NCBI GenBank assembly: GCA_027576995.1
Contig: JANBQC010000216.1
Span: 1 to 41,584, forward strand
Source of the DNA: Dimargaris cristalligena
Lineage: Eukaryota > Kickxellomycota > Dimargaritomycetes > Dimargaritales > Dimargaritaceae
Reading direction: 5' to 3'
DNA: 41,584 nt
Part shown: positions 19,157 through 32,500 of the stretch, one piece after another
How the letters are laid out: every line of letters begins with the position of its first letter
How positions within the stretch are numbered: position 1 is the stretch's first letter
Translations under genes and position numbers: made by a program
The notes under the pieces: model-generated
Databases searched by the model: none
Seen by the model: the letters and a program-made list of their open reading frames with translations, nothing else
Told to the model about the DNA's origin: nothing

Positions 19157-20564
19157 AGTCGGTCAGAAAAATCGTCAACCGAAACGACGGCCTAGATGTG
19201 CGGGGTAGAGGTCCAGTATCGATAAGTCTCCCCTTGCTAAGCTAGTATAGCCGCTACACTTACTTTGGTTACATCCGATGGTCGTAGCCTTCATGCCAGT
19301 ACATTTCATTTATTCCCTTATTATAATTATCATTATCATCACCATCTTCAAAATTATTGCTAACCTCTCAGCTTCGTACTAGTTTCAGGCCCTGCGCCCT
19401 GCTGAACTTTTGAGTTAGGTTCGTTATCCACTTACTGTTCGGTTGCATGGTCTTTTTAGAACTGTTTCTTATATATCTGCTTAGCACTCTCCTCGAAGTA
19501 TATAATTGATCGAAATGATCATTGGCCATGGCTACTTGGGAGGGACAGTAACTTAAAGTAGTAATAGTAGTGTATTTGTGAATGCGGCGTAGTGGCCACA
19601 ATATACCAAAAATTGTATTTACATTGAGAGGTTTATTGATTCACGCCTCGATTTGCTTCTAGCAGGTAGTGTTGGCTACCCATATTTTAGTGCTAGTTAG
19701 CAGCACCGCTTTTCTCTTTTTTCACAGTTACCAATCTTGAATTTTAATAATGAACTATGTTCGATATTCTATGCCAGCCATGTGGTGCAATTTACCTAAT
19801 ATTGGACGCCGGGTACCTCTACTCTGCGGATCATTGTTATTTGAATAGGAAAGCAGGATAGGCTGAATGGTGTAACTGAGAATTGTAATAGTCAATTCCG
19901 AAATACTTACATTTGAGGGGGGATATTGATGGGAAGAAACATAAGCCAGACCTATTTTGCATCGTTTAAACCCAGTTGGCACAGGCGCTGGATCAAACCG
20001 TTAAGTAGGTGCTGGCGCCTATTTTAGTGGTTATTTGGTTGTTCACTGGGTAATTAATAGGTAGGTTGCCTTCTACCCTTTCGGTGCATAATAAATTCGC
20101 CGTAAATACTTTTGTTTTGCATTATTCTATGCTGCCGCTGTTGGACTGGACGTTACCTAATTAGACTAGCTAGTGTTTAATGTCTTATATCCTCCATAGC
20201 TCCTAAAGGACACCTCACGGCCAGATTTCCCCAATAGCTCATGCTATACATCAATAAGGATCATCACGTGATTGGATCGGACCGGCGCAGCCCATCCCTA
20301 ATAGGAAAATATGCGTGTAATTTTTTTATTTCACATTTTTTCAGTTTTAGTGCCAGATGGTTTAGTTTCCTGGATATCACACACATATCGTACCTGGGCG
20401 AGGATATTGTGCAAAGCCGTTTTTTGGATACGCGGCTATTTGATGACTAGCTTATGCGCGACTATCGTTCGACTTCGTTTCACTCGGTTCAGTAGAAAAA
20501 TTACCCTATTGCTTATTTCTGTTACTGGTATTTAGTACTCTACCGACCCCATTCAGGCCGAACC
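19157..20564 (+). other. POL5-MDN1 intergenic region
   Basis: This 1.4 kb is AT-rich with no recognisable gene on either strand. The MDN1-proximal part contains two ATG-initiated short frames (20241-20450 and 20311-20535), both closed before the MDN1 start. They would be upstream ORFs if transcription begins left of 20241. A T-rich stretch with an acceptor-like TTTTTTCAG lies at 20319-20343. Confidence 0.5.
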
Positions 20565-23500
20565 ATGCATGCTCAAACAATACAGCCGTTCGACTTGGAC
20601 TACCGTCCGAGTTTTGAACGCATTGCCGGGCTCGACCCGGCCCTGGGACACCATGCCGACGCATTTGTCCGGGTCATTCGCCAACTTCACCAATCTTCCA
20701 CGTCGGCCCCGGGAAAGGACTACCCCCTCCTGCTTTCGCAGGCTTTAGACGCTCTGAGTGGCCTGCTGCTCTGTCCGTCGTATACCGTTGAAGTGGCCCG
20801 GCATTTCCGTCCCATTCTGCTTGACCTGGTCGCCCGGTGGTGTATACCCTCTACCTTCGCCTCCTTATTTCTGACTCTTTTGCCCACCACCAGTCAGGCG
20901 CGAGTATCAAAAAGTCCCTGGCGCCCCGTTGAAGTGGCCGCCGTGGCCCTCAGCACCCTACTCCCCAACTACCCGCAAGCGACCACCCTAGCCGTCCAGT
21001 TCTTCGGTCAACAGCCCTGCCTATTAACGGCCCTATCCGAAGAGCATAGTCCCGAGGACCAGGCGAATATTATTGTTGCGGCGTACCGTCTTTTGGAACT
21101 AGACTATGCCCTATTCGCCCCCCTCTGGGCCTGGGGTTCCCTCGAACGTTATTTAACCCCTTCCACGACCGATTCGGTCAAATACTACGCCGCCCTGGCC
21201 CTGGCGACGCACCTCGGTATGAACGAACAAGACACTCGGCGACTTCTCGACCGCCATCTCTCCCGTGAAAAGCAGCTGGCCTATTTCCTGGACCCTATTC
21301 AGCACAACGAGCAGGTGACTCGGGAGCGCGAGCTTATATTCGAAGCCAACTGCCAGTGGTCCCTAACCAGCCACACTGATTCCGTGGACCCTGGCTTACC
21401 ATCGCCACTCAAGGTTCAAAGCACGGACCTCAGTCCCCTAATTGTTGACTTGTGCGGTATCTTACTACCCCGTTGCCTGGCTTCCGAAAACTGCCCATCG
21501 GCCAGTGAAGGGATCTATCGGTCATTGGACCAACCCCCACCTGCCCATCGTTTGGTCCTTACCCCGACCACTCGGAACAATGTCTATTCCGTGGCACTGG
21601 CCACCTCGTTGGGCCAGGCCGTCCTCCTCGAAGGACTGACCGGTTCGGGGAAAACCTCCCTGATTGAGGACATGGCCCATGTGGCGGGCCACCCCCTGAC
21701 CAAGATTCACTTGGGGGACCAGGCGGATAGCAAAGTGCTGCTGGGCACCTATGTTACCACAGCGGTCCCGGGCCATTTCCGGTGGCAACCCGGTGTCCTC
21801 ACCAATGCCGTCCGGCAGGGTGGCTGGGTGCTGATTGAGGATATTGATCTGGCCCCCCTCGAGGTCGTATCGGCCTTACTGCCGCTGCTCGAAGAGCGGA
21901 GTCTGTTCATCCCCAGCCGGGGGGAAAGACTGACCGCCCACCACCAGTTTCAGCTCTTTGCCACTCGTAGCGTCACCCGGGCGGTCGATGGTCGTCTCGT
22001 CACTCGCGGCTCCGGACACGATCAGGTCCTGCAGAACCTATGGACCACCGTTGCGGTCCAGCCCCTGTCGACCGGTGAATTAACGGCGGTTATCCAACAC
22101 CGCTTTTCCACCCTGGCCGTACTGGCTCCCCATCTGGTGGAGGTATTCGAGCGTGTTGCCGCCCTGTACGCCGATCCTGCCGCCCTCTCCTCCACCACCC
22201 GCCGCCGGGTCCTTTCTTCCCGCGACTTACTGAAATGGTGCCGGCGTTTGCATACCTACTACCAACGGGCCCTGGCCGGCTCTCACTCGGCTGCCGTGGC
22301 CTCCACTACCCTGAACGAGGTCGAGCGTATTGTGGTGCTCCAGGAAGCCCTCGACTGTTTCGGCGAGATGCTCGCTGACTTGGACGATCGCCAACGTATC
22401 GCCTTCCTGCTGGGCCAGTGCTTCAATATGTCCGATGTCCAGATGGAGCTGCACCGTTCGTCTTATAAACCAACTCTAGCGATTAATACTGCGGCTGCCG
22501 AATTCACGGTGGGCCGAGCCCAATTAGCGATTCGCCGTCATCCCCAGGGTTCCACGACCCCCGCCCATTTCCGGCGCTTCGCCTACACTTGCCAGTCCCT
22601 GCGCATGTTGGAGCGAATTGCCGTGGCCACGACCTTGAATGAACCGGTGCTTTTGGTGGGTGAGACGGGCGCGGGTAAGACGACCGTTGTTCAACACCTG
22701 GCCGATGCCCTGCACCGCCCTATGCATGTCATCAATCTGTCGCAGCAGAGTGACTCATCGGACCTCCTAGGGGGGTTCAAACCCGTGGATGCCCGCGTCC
22801 TGGCCCTACCGTTAAAGGAGCGTTTCGAGCAATTATTCGAGGCGACCTTCTCGGTCAAGAAGAACCAGGCCTACCTGGATAAAGTCCGGGAGTACTATCT
22901 CAAAAAACAATGGAAGAAGTTGATCCTAACCTTCCAAGCCGCCGTCAAGATGGCCGAACAGCGGTTTAGCCGTCGCCGTGGAGGGTCCCTCCCCACCACC
23001 CCCGCGACCCCATCCGCCGAGCCCACGCCCAAGAAATCCAAATTCTTCCCGCTGGCCGACCCCGAGGCCGCCTGGGCCGAATTCGATCGGCAGGTGGAGA
23101 CCTTGCGGGTCCAGGTCAGTCAAATCGACCGCCAGTTAGTCTTTAGTTTTGTGGAAGGGTCCCTCGTACGGGCCATTCAACAGGGCCACTGGGTTCTGCT
23201 GGATGAAATCAATCTGGCCAGTTCCGAAACGCTCGAAAGTCTCAGTGATCTTCTCCAGAGTCCTACCGGATCGGTGTTGTTGACCGAACGGGGTGACCAA
23301 ACCCCCATTAAGCGGCACCCGGACTTCCGCGTCTTCGCCTGTATGAACCCTGCCACCGATGTGGGTAAACGCGACCTGCCGCCGGGCCTGCGTAGTCGCT
23401 TCACCGAGCTGTACGCCCACCCCCCGGATGTGCGCATGGATGATTTGATCATGATCATTAAGCAGTACCTGGCCCCTTTCGCCCGGGCAGATACCCGTAT

Positions 23501-26500
23501 CAACCAGGAGGTGGCCGATTTCTACCTGGCGGCCAAGGAACTGGCCGTTAACCATACCATTGTCGATGGTGCTCAGCAGCGGCCGCACTACAGTGTCCGT
23601 ACCCTAACTCGGGCCCTCCGGTTTGTCGCCCAGGCCATGCCCCAGTACCCCTTACGGCGCAGTCTCTACGACGGTCTAAGTATGACCTTCGTCACTCAGC
23701 TCACTGGAACCAGTCAAACCCACCTTAAAAAACTGCTCGAACGCTACATCCTATCCGGAGTGACTGAATCCAAGGCGGCTTATGTGACCCGCTCAGCCCC
23801 CGCTTCCGCCGATTTGGTGGCTTCCCACGTGCAGTTCGACAGCTTTTGGATTCCGCGGGGCGACCAGGAGATTCGGGACGACGAAAATGCCCATTTCATT
23901 ATTACCCCCTCGGTGCGCCGTAATCTGGGTAACCTGGCTCGGGTGACCATGTGCGGTCACTACCCGGTCCTTATCCAGGGTCCGACTTCGAGCGGTAAGA
24001 CCAGTATGATCGAGTACTTGGCGCGGGCTACGGGTCATCGTTTCGTGCGTGTCAATAATCACGAGCACACCGATATCCAAGAGTATCTGGGAACCTATGT
24101 GTCCCAAAACGGAAAACTGGTGTTCCAAGAGGGTATCCTCGTCCAGGCCCTGCGCCACGGTTACTGGATCGTTCTCGACGAACTCAATCTGGCCCCCTCC
24201 GATGTCTTGGAAGCCCTCAACCGACTCTTGGACGATAACCGTGAGTTGCGTATCCCGGAAACCCAAGAGATTGTCCGCCCCCACCCGCGTTTTATGTTAT
24301 TCGCGACCCAAAACCCGGCTGGTCTGTACGGAGGGCGTAAGATGCTCAGCCGGGCCTTCCGGAACCGATTCATTGAACTCCATTTTGATGACATCCCCGA
24401 AGATGAACTGGAAACCATCTTAGCCAGCCGTTGTCAGATTGCGCCCAGCTACTGCCTGCGAATGGTCCAGGTCTACCGTCGCCTCACCGCCCAACGGCAG
24501 TCCACCCGTATTTTCGAATCGAAACACGGGTTTATTACTCTGCGTGATATGTTCCGCTGGGCCCAGCGCGGAGCGGTCGGTTACCAGGAACTCGCCGAAC
24601 ACGGCTACATGATTCTAGCCGAGCGAGTTCGTCAGCCGGCCGACCGGCAGTTGGTCAAGGCGTGCCTCGAAGAAGTCATGCGGGTCCGTATTAACGAAGC
24701 GGACCTTTACAACACAGAGGGTCTGGCCGAGTTCCTGGCCTACCGGTCTCTGGTACGGGACGGTCGGTGCCCCGATATTGCCTGGACGGGGGCGATGCGG
24801 CGCTTGTTCACTTTGGTTGCCCACTGTGTTCGCCACCGCGAGCCCGTGCTCCTGGTCGGAGATACCGGAACGGGTAAAACCACGGTATGCCAGGTGTTGG
24901 CCGCGGTTTTACACAACCAGTTGCACATTGTCAATTGTCACCAGAATACCGAAACGGCGGATATTCTGGGTGGTCAACGGCCCGCTCGTCAGCGTGCCCA
25001 ACTCACTATCCAGATGCGCGATATCCTTCTGGCTCTCCTTCCCCATATGCAGTCGCTGGAGGCCCCTGACAGTCCCTCTAGCCCGGATATCGCTCGATTG
25101 GATCTGGCTCCCGAGACTGAGGCCGATACCGAAAGTTTAGCCCCACTTCTAGCTCAGTTCGACAAGGTTAGCCAAACCCCGGCCTGGGCCACCTTATGCC
25201 AGGCCCAGGCTACCGTGTGTCAGCTCGTAACCGAGCTGCAACAGGCCCGCGAACAGGCTCGGGACCTGTTCGAATGGCACGATGGTCCTTTGGTTCAGGC
25301 GATGAAGCAGGGTGATTTATTCCTTCTGGATGAAATTTCCTTAGCGGACGACTCGGTGTTGGAACGCCTCAACAGTGTTCTCGAACCCCAGTGTCTGCTG
25401 GTCTTGGCCGAAAAAGGGGCCGCTGAAATGGAACACCTGACTGGTGCTGATGGGTTCCGATTCCTTGCGACGATGAACCCCGGTGGGGACTACGGCAAGC
25501 GCGAGCTGTCGCCGGCCCTGCGGAACCGTTTCACCGAAATCTGGGTGCCCGCCGTCACGGACGCTTCCGACTTGGTTCAAATCATCCAGGAACGCAACCG
25601 CACCCCTGACTTGGTGCCCTTGTGCAATGCCATTCTGCCCTTTACGGACTGGTTTGCCGCCCGGGTTCCCCACGCCGGTACTGGCCCCATGTTCAGTCTG
25701 CGTGACTATTTGTCCTGGATCGATTTCATGAACGCGACGTCGACGCAATTGGAACCGGTCCCTGCCTTTATCTACGGCGCCCAATTGTCTATCCTGGATG
25801 GCCTTGGCTCCCACGCGGCTGTAGGACGCTTTACCTCCCCTGCCCATCTCCGCGAATTCCGCCAGCAGTGCCTCGCCCAGCTCGTCGAGTTGGCTCACGG
25901 GGCTTCTATCGATGAAGCCCAGTCCATTTCGCGCCAGTTTACCTCGCTCAATCCCACTGACATTCATGTCACGGACCAGGTCTTTGCCGTAGGGTCTTTT
26001 ACGGTGCCCCGTGGTCCCCTGCCCCTTCCCCGGTCCAGCCCCTTTGCCTTTCAGGCTCCGACCACATTCGCTAATCTCACCCGGGTACTCTGTGGGTTGC
26101 AGATTCAGAAACCTCTCCTGCTGGAAGGTAGCCCCGGTGTGGGTAAAACCAGTCTGGTCGCATCGTTGGCCGCCGCGGCTGGCCACCCTCTAGTGCGTAT
26201 TAATCTGTCGGAACAGACCGATCTGATGGATCTCTTCGGTTCCGATTTACCCGTCGAAGGCGGAGCCAGCGGTGAATTCAGTTGGTGCGATGCCGCTTTC
26301 CTCAAGGCGATGAAGGACGGTAGCTGGGTCTTGTTGGACGAAATCAATCTCGCCTCCCAGTCGGTACTGGAGGGGCTCAATTCCTGTTTGGATCACCGTG
26401 GTGTAGTCTATATTCCCGAGCTGGATCGCGAGTTCCCTTGTAGCCCCGGCTTCAAGATCTTTGCGGCCCAGAATCCCATCGGCCAAGGAGGTGGTCGTAA

Positions 26501-29500
26501 GGGTCTACCCAAATCCTTTGTCAATCGATTCACCCAGATCTATATTGATCAGCTCACGATGGAGGATTTGGAGATTATTTTCCGACATGCGTTTCCCGAC
26601 TTCGATATCACTTGGTTAATGGCCATGCTGAACTTCAACCAAAAGATGCAGGAAGAAACCATGGTTCACCGCTCGTTCGGCCAGCGGGGCCAACCCTGGG
26701 AGTTCAACCTGCGTGACGTGTTCCGCTGGATGGCGCTCCTCAGTGCCAAGGGTGGACCGTTGCCTAGCGGGGCACCCGTCGATTACATGTCCGTCTTGTA
26801 CTGGCATCGTATGCGCACGGCAGCCGACCGGGAACGGGTTAGTGCATTGTTTGCCCAATTCTTCCCTTCGGACCATTCCGCCGTGTCCAACCGGCCCACG
26901 TTCTCCATTGAGCCGGAGTACCTACGCATCGGCCGGGCGGTCCTACCCCGAACCCCGACGGTGGCCACCACCCAGGCCGGTATGTCCTGGGCATCCCAGC
27001 TCCGTTTGCTACACCGGGATCTACCCATTCTTGAGGCCGTCATGCTCTGCATCCAGCACCAATGGATGCCCATCCTTGTGGGCGAGTCCGCTACGGGTAA
27101 GACGAGTCTGATCCGCTACCTGGCGCTCCTGACGGGCCACCGCCTATTGGAATTCTCCATGAACAGTGGCGTGGACTCCATGGAGCTCCTTGGTGGTTTC
27201 GAGCAACTCGATGTTAACCGCCACCGGGCCCAAATTCTGGGTCGCCTCGATGACTTGGTCAAACGGTTGGCAGTGGCCCGCCTCACTATCCAAACCACCG
27301 AACCTACCGATGGGCTACTAGCCCTTTATGATCAGGTTCGTAAGCTGGCTTCCGCGGCCTCCGATTCCGCCGATGGGTCCATGCCTGATTTGGATACTAT
27401 ATTTGCTGCGGTACGAGCCCAATTCATTGAGCTCCCCTCCGGGGTTGCCGATGAGCTGTCGGCCGAATTGGATCAAACGGTGTCGCATGCCCAGACGTTG
27501 GCACAACTAGCCCAGGGCGGAGTCAGCGGTAAATTTGAATGGATTGACGGCGTGTTGATCCAGGCCCTCGAACGGGGCCACTGGTTGCTAATCGACAATG
27601 CTAACCTATGTAATCCGTCAATTTTGGATCGGTTGAATGCTCTACTGGAGCCTAATGGTACCCTTGCGGTTCATGAGCGGGGTTTGGTGGATGGCGAGAT
27701 CCGTACGGTTATTCCTCACCCCAATTTCCGCATTTTTATGACCTGTAACCCTCAGTATGGCGAGCTCTCCCGGGCCATGCGTAACCGAGGTATCGAAATT
27801 GCTCTTCTCACCAACGCCCCTGATACCGACGGCGACCACGGTGACCAGTATTGGGATATCTTGCAGGCCACGGCTCTGTGGAGTCCCGACCAAGTTACGT
27901 CCCCACCGGCTTGGATTACCGGGTTAGCCCAACAGACTCCTGAGCGCATTTTCGCTTTTAAAGAAGTGGAGGAAGGCCCCCAGGGCCCCGGCTTAGCCGA
28001 AACCACTGACCTGCCGATGGAACTTGCCACTACGCCGGCTTCGCCGGAAGAGACCCCCGAATCGGAAGTCGCCAGGCCGCCAGTCTCGATCACTATCCGT
28101 GAGGCAGTACAGGACGCCCGCTATTTTGCCGAAAAATGGCAGCGTGGACTTTCGCTTGGTCTACCCAAACCATTAACCGTTGAACCTATGGACACCACCA
28201 CCCAGTTGGCCGACCTATACCGCATGACCACCGCCGCCCTCCGCGGAGTCTCGTCCGCCCAGTATGCTCGCTTGGCCCAAATGGTCCGCCTAACTGGCTA
28301 CATAGTCTACCTGGCCCATTGCACTACGGACGCATCCTCAAGCGACCTCCCCCGTTCCACTGTAGGCACCCTCTCTGCGGACCAGCGACTTCGGGCTGCC
28401 GCACTTGCGCTATTGGACAATATCTCACTGGCCCATCTCGTCGAGTGGAAACAGTACTTAGAGTACATGGGTAGTCATCTATCAACTTCTACGGAAGCCT
28501 CCCTGCACGCCACGAGAGCCCTTGTCCACTGTATTACCGTGCTACTGGATAGTCCGATCCTAACGGCCCTTCAGCAATTGCAGTTGACTTTGGCAAGTCA
28601 GCTCGGTTGGCAACCCTCCTTGATGGTGACCGCCTCCTTCAACCTACAAACGGACAGCTCTTTGTCCCGCGTCATCTGCAACACCAGCTCCTCTAACGAT
28701 GGATCGGCCGCCTATCTCCCCCTCTACGAACAGGTGGTGGATCTGGTCCGTCTATGGTGCCATGTCAATTACACCAGCACCTTGGAGCAGATGACCTACC
28801 AGGCCGCCAAGGGTCAGAATCCCAAGAACTTGACCATCGCCCAACTGGCCTATTGGAGCAACGTTGGTATGCTTCCGTCAACATCATCCCTTCTCTCGGC
28901 TCCTGTGAAGGCACTCTACCCCCTCCTGGAGGCTATGAATAAGGTGGTCTTGGGTACTGCGAGGTATGTAGCCCAGCAGGTGGCACAGTCCGACCAGCTT
29001 CCTGAATTAGCCGACCTGTCTAGTACCACTGCCCTTCGGAAAGTGTTGGGTCATTTGCGTAGTATTATGACCCACCGTCAACGACTTTGGGACCACAGTC
29101 AGACTCGCCAACTAGACATGAGCGCTCTGGCAACCACGACTCGGGATTTGGTTGGGCATGTTGCCGCTCTGGGCGAGTACTCCTTAATCACGAATCAGCC
29201 CGTATGGTCCCTTTTGGCCACACTGGTTGATCAGTGGTCCGGCCTGATTGGCCTATCGGCCAGTGATATATCCGCTCGTATCTGGAGTCAGTGGCATCCG
29301 ACGACGCTAACTCTACCGGCCCTGGCCGAGTTCCGGACCCGCTTGGACGAGGTGTGGGCTATCATGAAACAATCAGAAGACTACCGTGCCTTTGTACAGG
29401 ATCCACTAGGTGTCCCCGCCCGACTTGGTCAAGATAGGAAGATCTTGCTGCAGGCCAGTGCCACCCTATACGCTCTGGAGGCCGATAAGAAGCGGGACAC

Positions 29501-32500
29501 CACCTCCTTTTTATCGGCCCTCGATGGCACCCTCTCAGCATTAAGCAGTCGGTACCCCGTTATTGAAGCAGTGGACTCTAATACCATGGAGATGGTCGAC
29601 CAGTCCGCTAAAGCCGATGCCCCGGCTCCCGTTCGGCTGTTCCTGGACCACGTCAATGCCCTCATGGAACAGCAGATTGTGCATTCAGCCCTCCAACTAT
29701 TGCAAGGAACGCCCCCGAAAACGTCCATTCTAGACGATATTCGCGACTTCTTGCGTCATTCGCTTAGCTTCATTGACCGTAGCCCTCTGGAGCTTACCGG
29801 CTACCAGCGTTTACTGTGGATGCTGGAGGCCCAGTCGGATGGCTCCAATTCCACCTTGACCCCTATTATCACCGAAATAATGGCCACTGCTTCTGGTCGT
29901 CTGTGGCGGTACCACAGTTTGTCGGCGGCCTCCGACACTAGCTTGGCTCCTTCGGATGCCCAGAAGGGACCCACCACATTGGCCATCGGTACCGTGAGCC
30001 ACACGCTGTTTGGCTTAGTGGGTCGGCTAACTCACACTCCGATCCAGGACCTGGAGGGAACCCAGCGCCAAATGGCCTACTGCTACAATGAGCTGGGCCA
30101 ATACAGCCAGCTCCCCAGTAGCCCTCTTTTATCCGAACTCTTTAATCTACTCTTGATCCAGTGCCAGGTAAGCCTTTTTCTCGTCTCGTTATATATTTGC
30201 TATATTGTCCGACCATCATGTAATTAACCCCTCCAAGTCCTTTTCGATTTATCCGGTGCTATATAATCTAGTATTATATAAGCTAGACTGATTTTCCGTT
30301 TTATTGTACTTACCCTTGTATTCCTATAATTGGCTTTCGCTGGCTTATTTTTGTATCTAGGTGGTGCGCTTTTTCTCGGAATCGGGCGTAAATGATCATC
30401 CAGTTCTGAAGCTACTCACCCAGTGTGTTGAGTATTTACAGTCCCCGTTGACTGATTCTGGTTCCTCTGTTGAAAAATCAGCAGCCACCTTGCATATCTA
30501 CCTAGAAGAGAGCCCTTTGTTCGTCACGTGCGCCGGTCAAGTAGTCCCCGAAGACAGTCGCCAGAGTTTGCAGCAGTCCTTGGACCATACTTTGGCAGCC
30601 GTCCGGTCTCTCACGAAACTTTCGGTAGAACTACCTCGGACGACTTCCCAATACCTCGGCCTGGCCTACTTTACTCTTGGCCGCGGCCTTCTTGGTCTAC
30701 TGGTACCTAATACTGCGGTTGATCCGGCCATGCGGTATATTCTCGAATGGCTATGGCTGCATTGTGATCGTCTACAACTCCAGGCTCAAATTGAGGGATC
30801 CGCCGCTTTGACCCGAATCACCACCGGGGGAACCGCCACGCCCGACCTGGCCCAACATCTGAAGACGCTGGAGCATATCCAGACCAAGATTAAGGACTAC
30901 ACGGCCAGCGTGGTGACCCGCCCCGAGTCTGGCCTGTTCCCAGCTCTATTCAGCGACTTACGGCACTTGTTAGATAAGGTCCTGGACGGCGCCCAATTGA
31001 CCAAGCTTTGGCAACAACTACAGAACCGGCCTTCTTCCTCCGAGTCCCTGGCCACCGGATTCGAGTTCGTACAGGACAATCTTCTCCACTACATGACTCG
31101 TCTGAAAGACAAATACCCCAGATACGCTGACTTTATTCAACCAGTGGGTCAGTTTGTGCTTTTTATTCAAGCGGGGTTAGCCTACCAACGCTACCCGGAA
31201 GAGGGGTGTAGTTTGATCAACGAATCAGCCGCACTCCACCCCGTCCATCGGCTCACACAGTCCCTGCTGCGGTTTCCCTTCCTGGGCCAGCTCCGATCCG
31301 GCGATGAATGGGGAGTCATTGCCGCTCCGCCCACATTGTTGTCTATCAAACAGCTCCTACTCGGCCCCAAAACCTCTCGACGATCAGCCGACTTTAATGC
31401 CTATTTGCGTGTTATCTACATGCTTTTGCGTTGGTTGATCGCTAACCAGACAGTCCGCCGCTCTAACGGTGGCATTCCCGATGGACCATGGGATGCCCTA
31501 TTCGCTGAGATGTTCTACCTGTGGACAGCCGTGGAACGTCGCCGCAAGGTCCTCGAACGCGAGCGACAGAGTCTTTACCGCTACAAGGCAGAAGATTTTG
31601 AAGCCGACGACCCGGACACCGCCATGAACCGAGAGATGGAGCAGCTATTCCCCCAGTACGAAGACGAATTCGTGTCCTGGAAGGAAGACGGTGATGCCCT
31701 TGAAGCCCCCCAGAACCCCGGTGGCTCCAAACCCAACTCAGCTGCGAACCGTCCGGTTTCTGTTGAGTTGGATACGAATTTGCTCGGTAAAGTGGTGGAT
31801 TTGCACACCCGTGTCTTTGGCCTCCAGAGAACTAATCTGTCAGTATCGCCCACGCTTGCCACTACCGCCCCACCAGTAGACCTTGGTCCCGTTACCCAAG
31901 CCTACGGCACCGCTGCTGAACTGTCATCTCGTGTTGGTCCTTTGGGGAGCGTACAAGCCCGGGCCTTACTTCCGGCCCACTGGGCTACCATGGCCGCCTA
32001 CAATCCTACTCTGTCCAACGGCGACTCAAGTTCTTCTGTCACATCCGTGCATAATTCCTTACAGGTCCATGAGGCGTCTTACCACTACGACTTTTACAAT
32101 GACGCCAACCTGTTTGAAATTCGTGCCTTTAAGACCCTCATCGACTCCATCCGCACTAGGCTGGCCGATGTAATGGCCGTCTGGTCCGATCAACCGGCGC
32201 TCGAGCATCTGGTAGTGATCTGCGACCGACTGGTCAAATTCCCGGCGGCCTCCCCTATCGCCAAGTTGCTAACGGGCTTGGAACTGTTTCTCCTGAAGGC
32301 CCAGGATTGGGAGACTTACGCCAGTCGCGAATTTTCCCTTCGCAGCCATTTGGATCAAGTGACCCGGTTGATTATTCACTGGCGCCAATTGGAACTGAAC
32401 AGCTGGCCCCACCTGCTGCATACCGAGGCCCACCGCCAGCGCCAGTCGGCGTCCAAGTGGTGGTTCCACCTCTATAACCTAGTGATTTTACCGGTTCTCC

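Noticed and set aside
25341..26186. 281-codon antisense frame inside MDN1, and similar long antisense frames across POL5, the cyclin and MDN1
   Set aside because: They are explained by codon bias of the sense genes; there are no conserved motifs or promoter signals.
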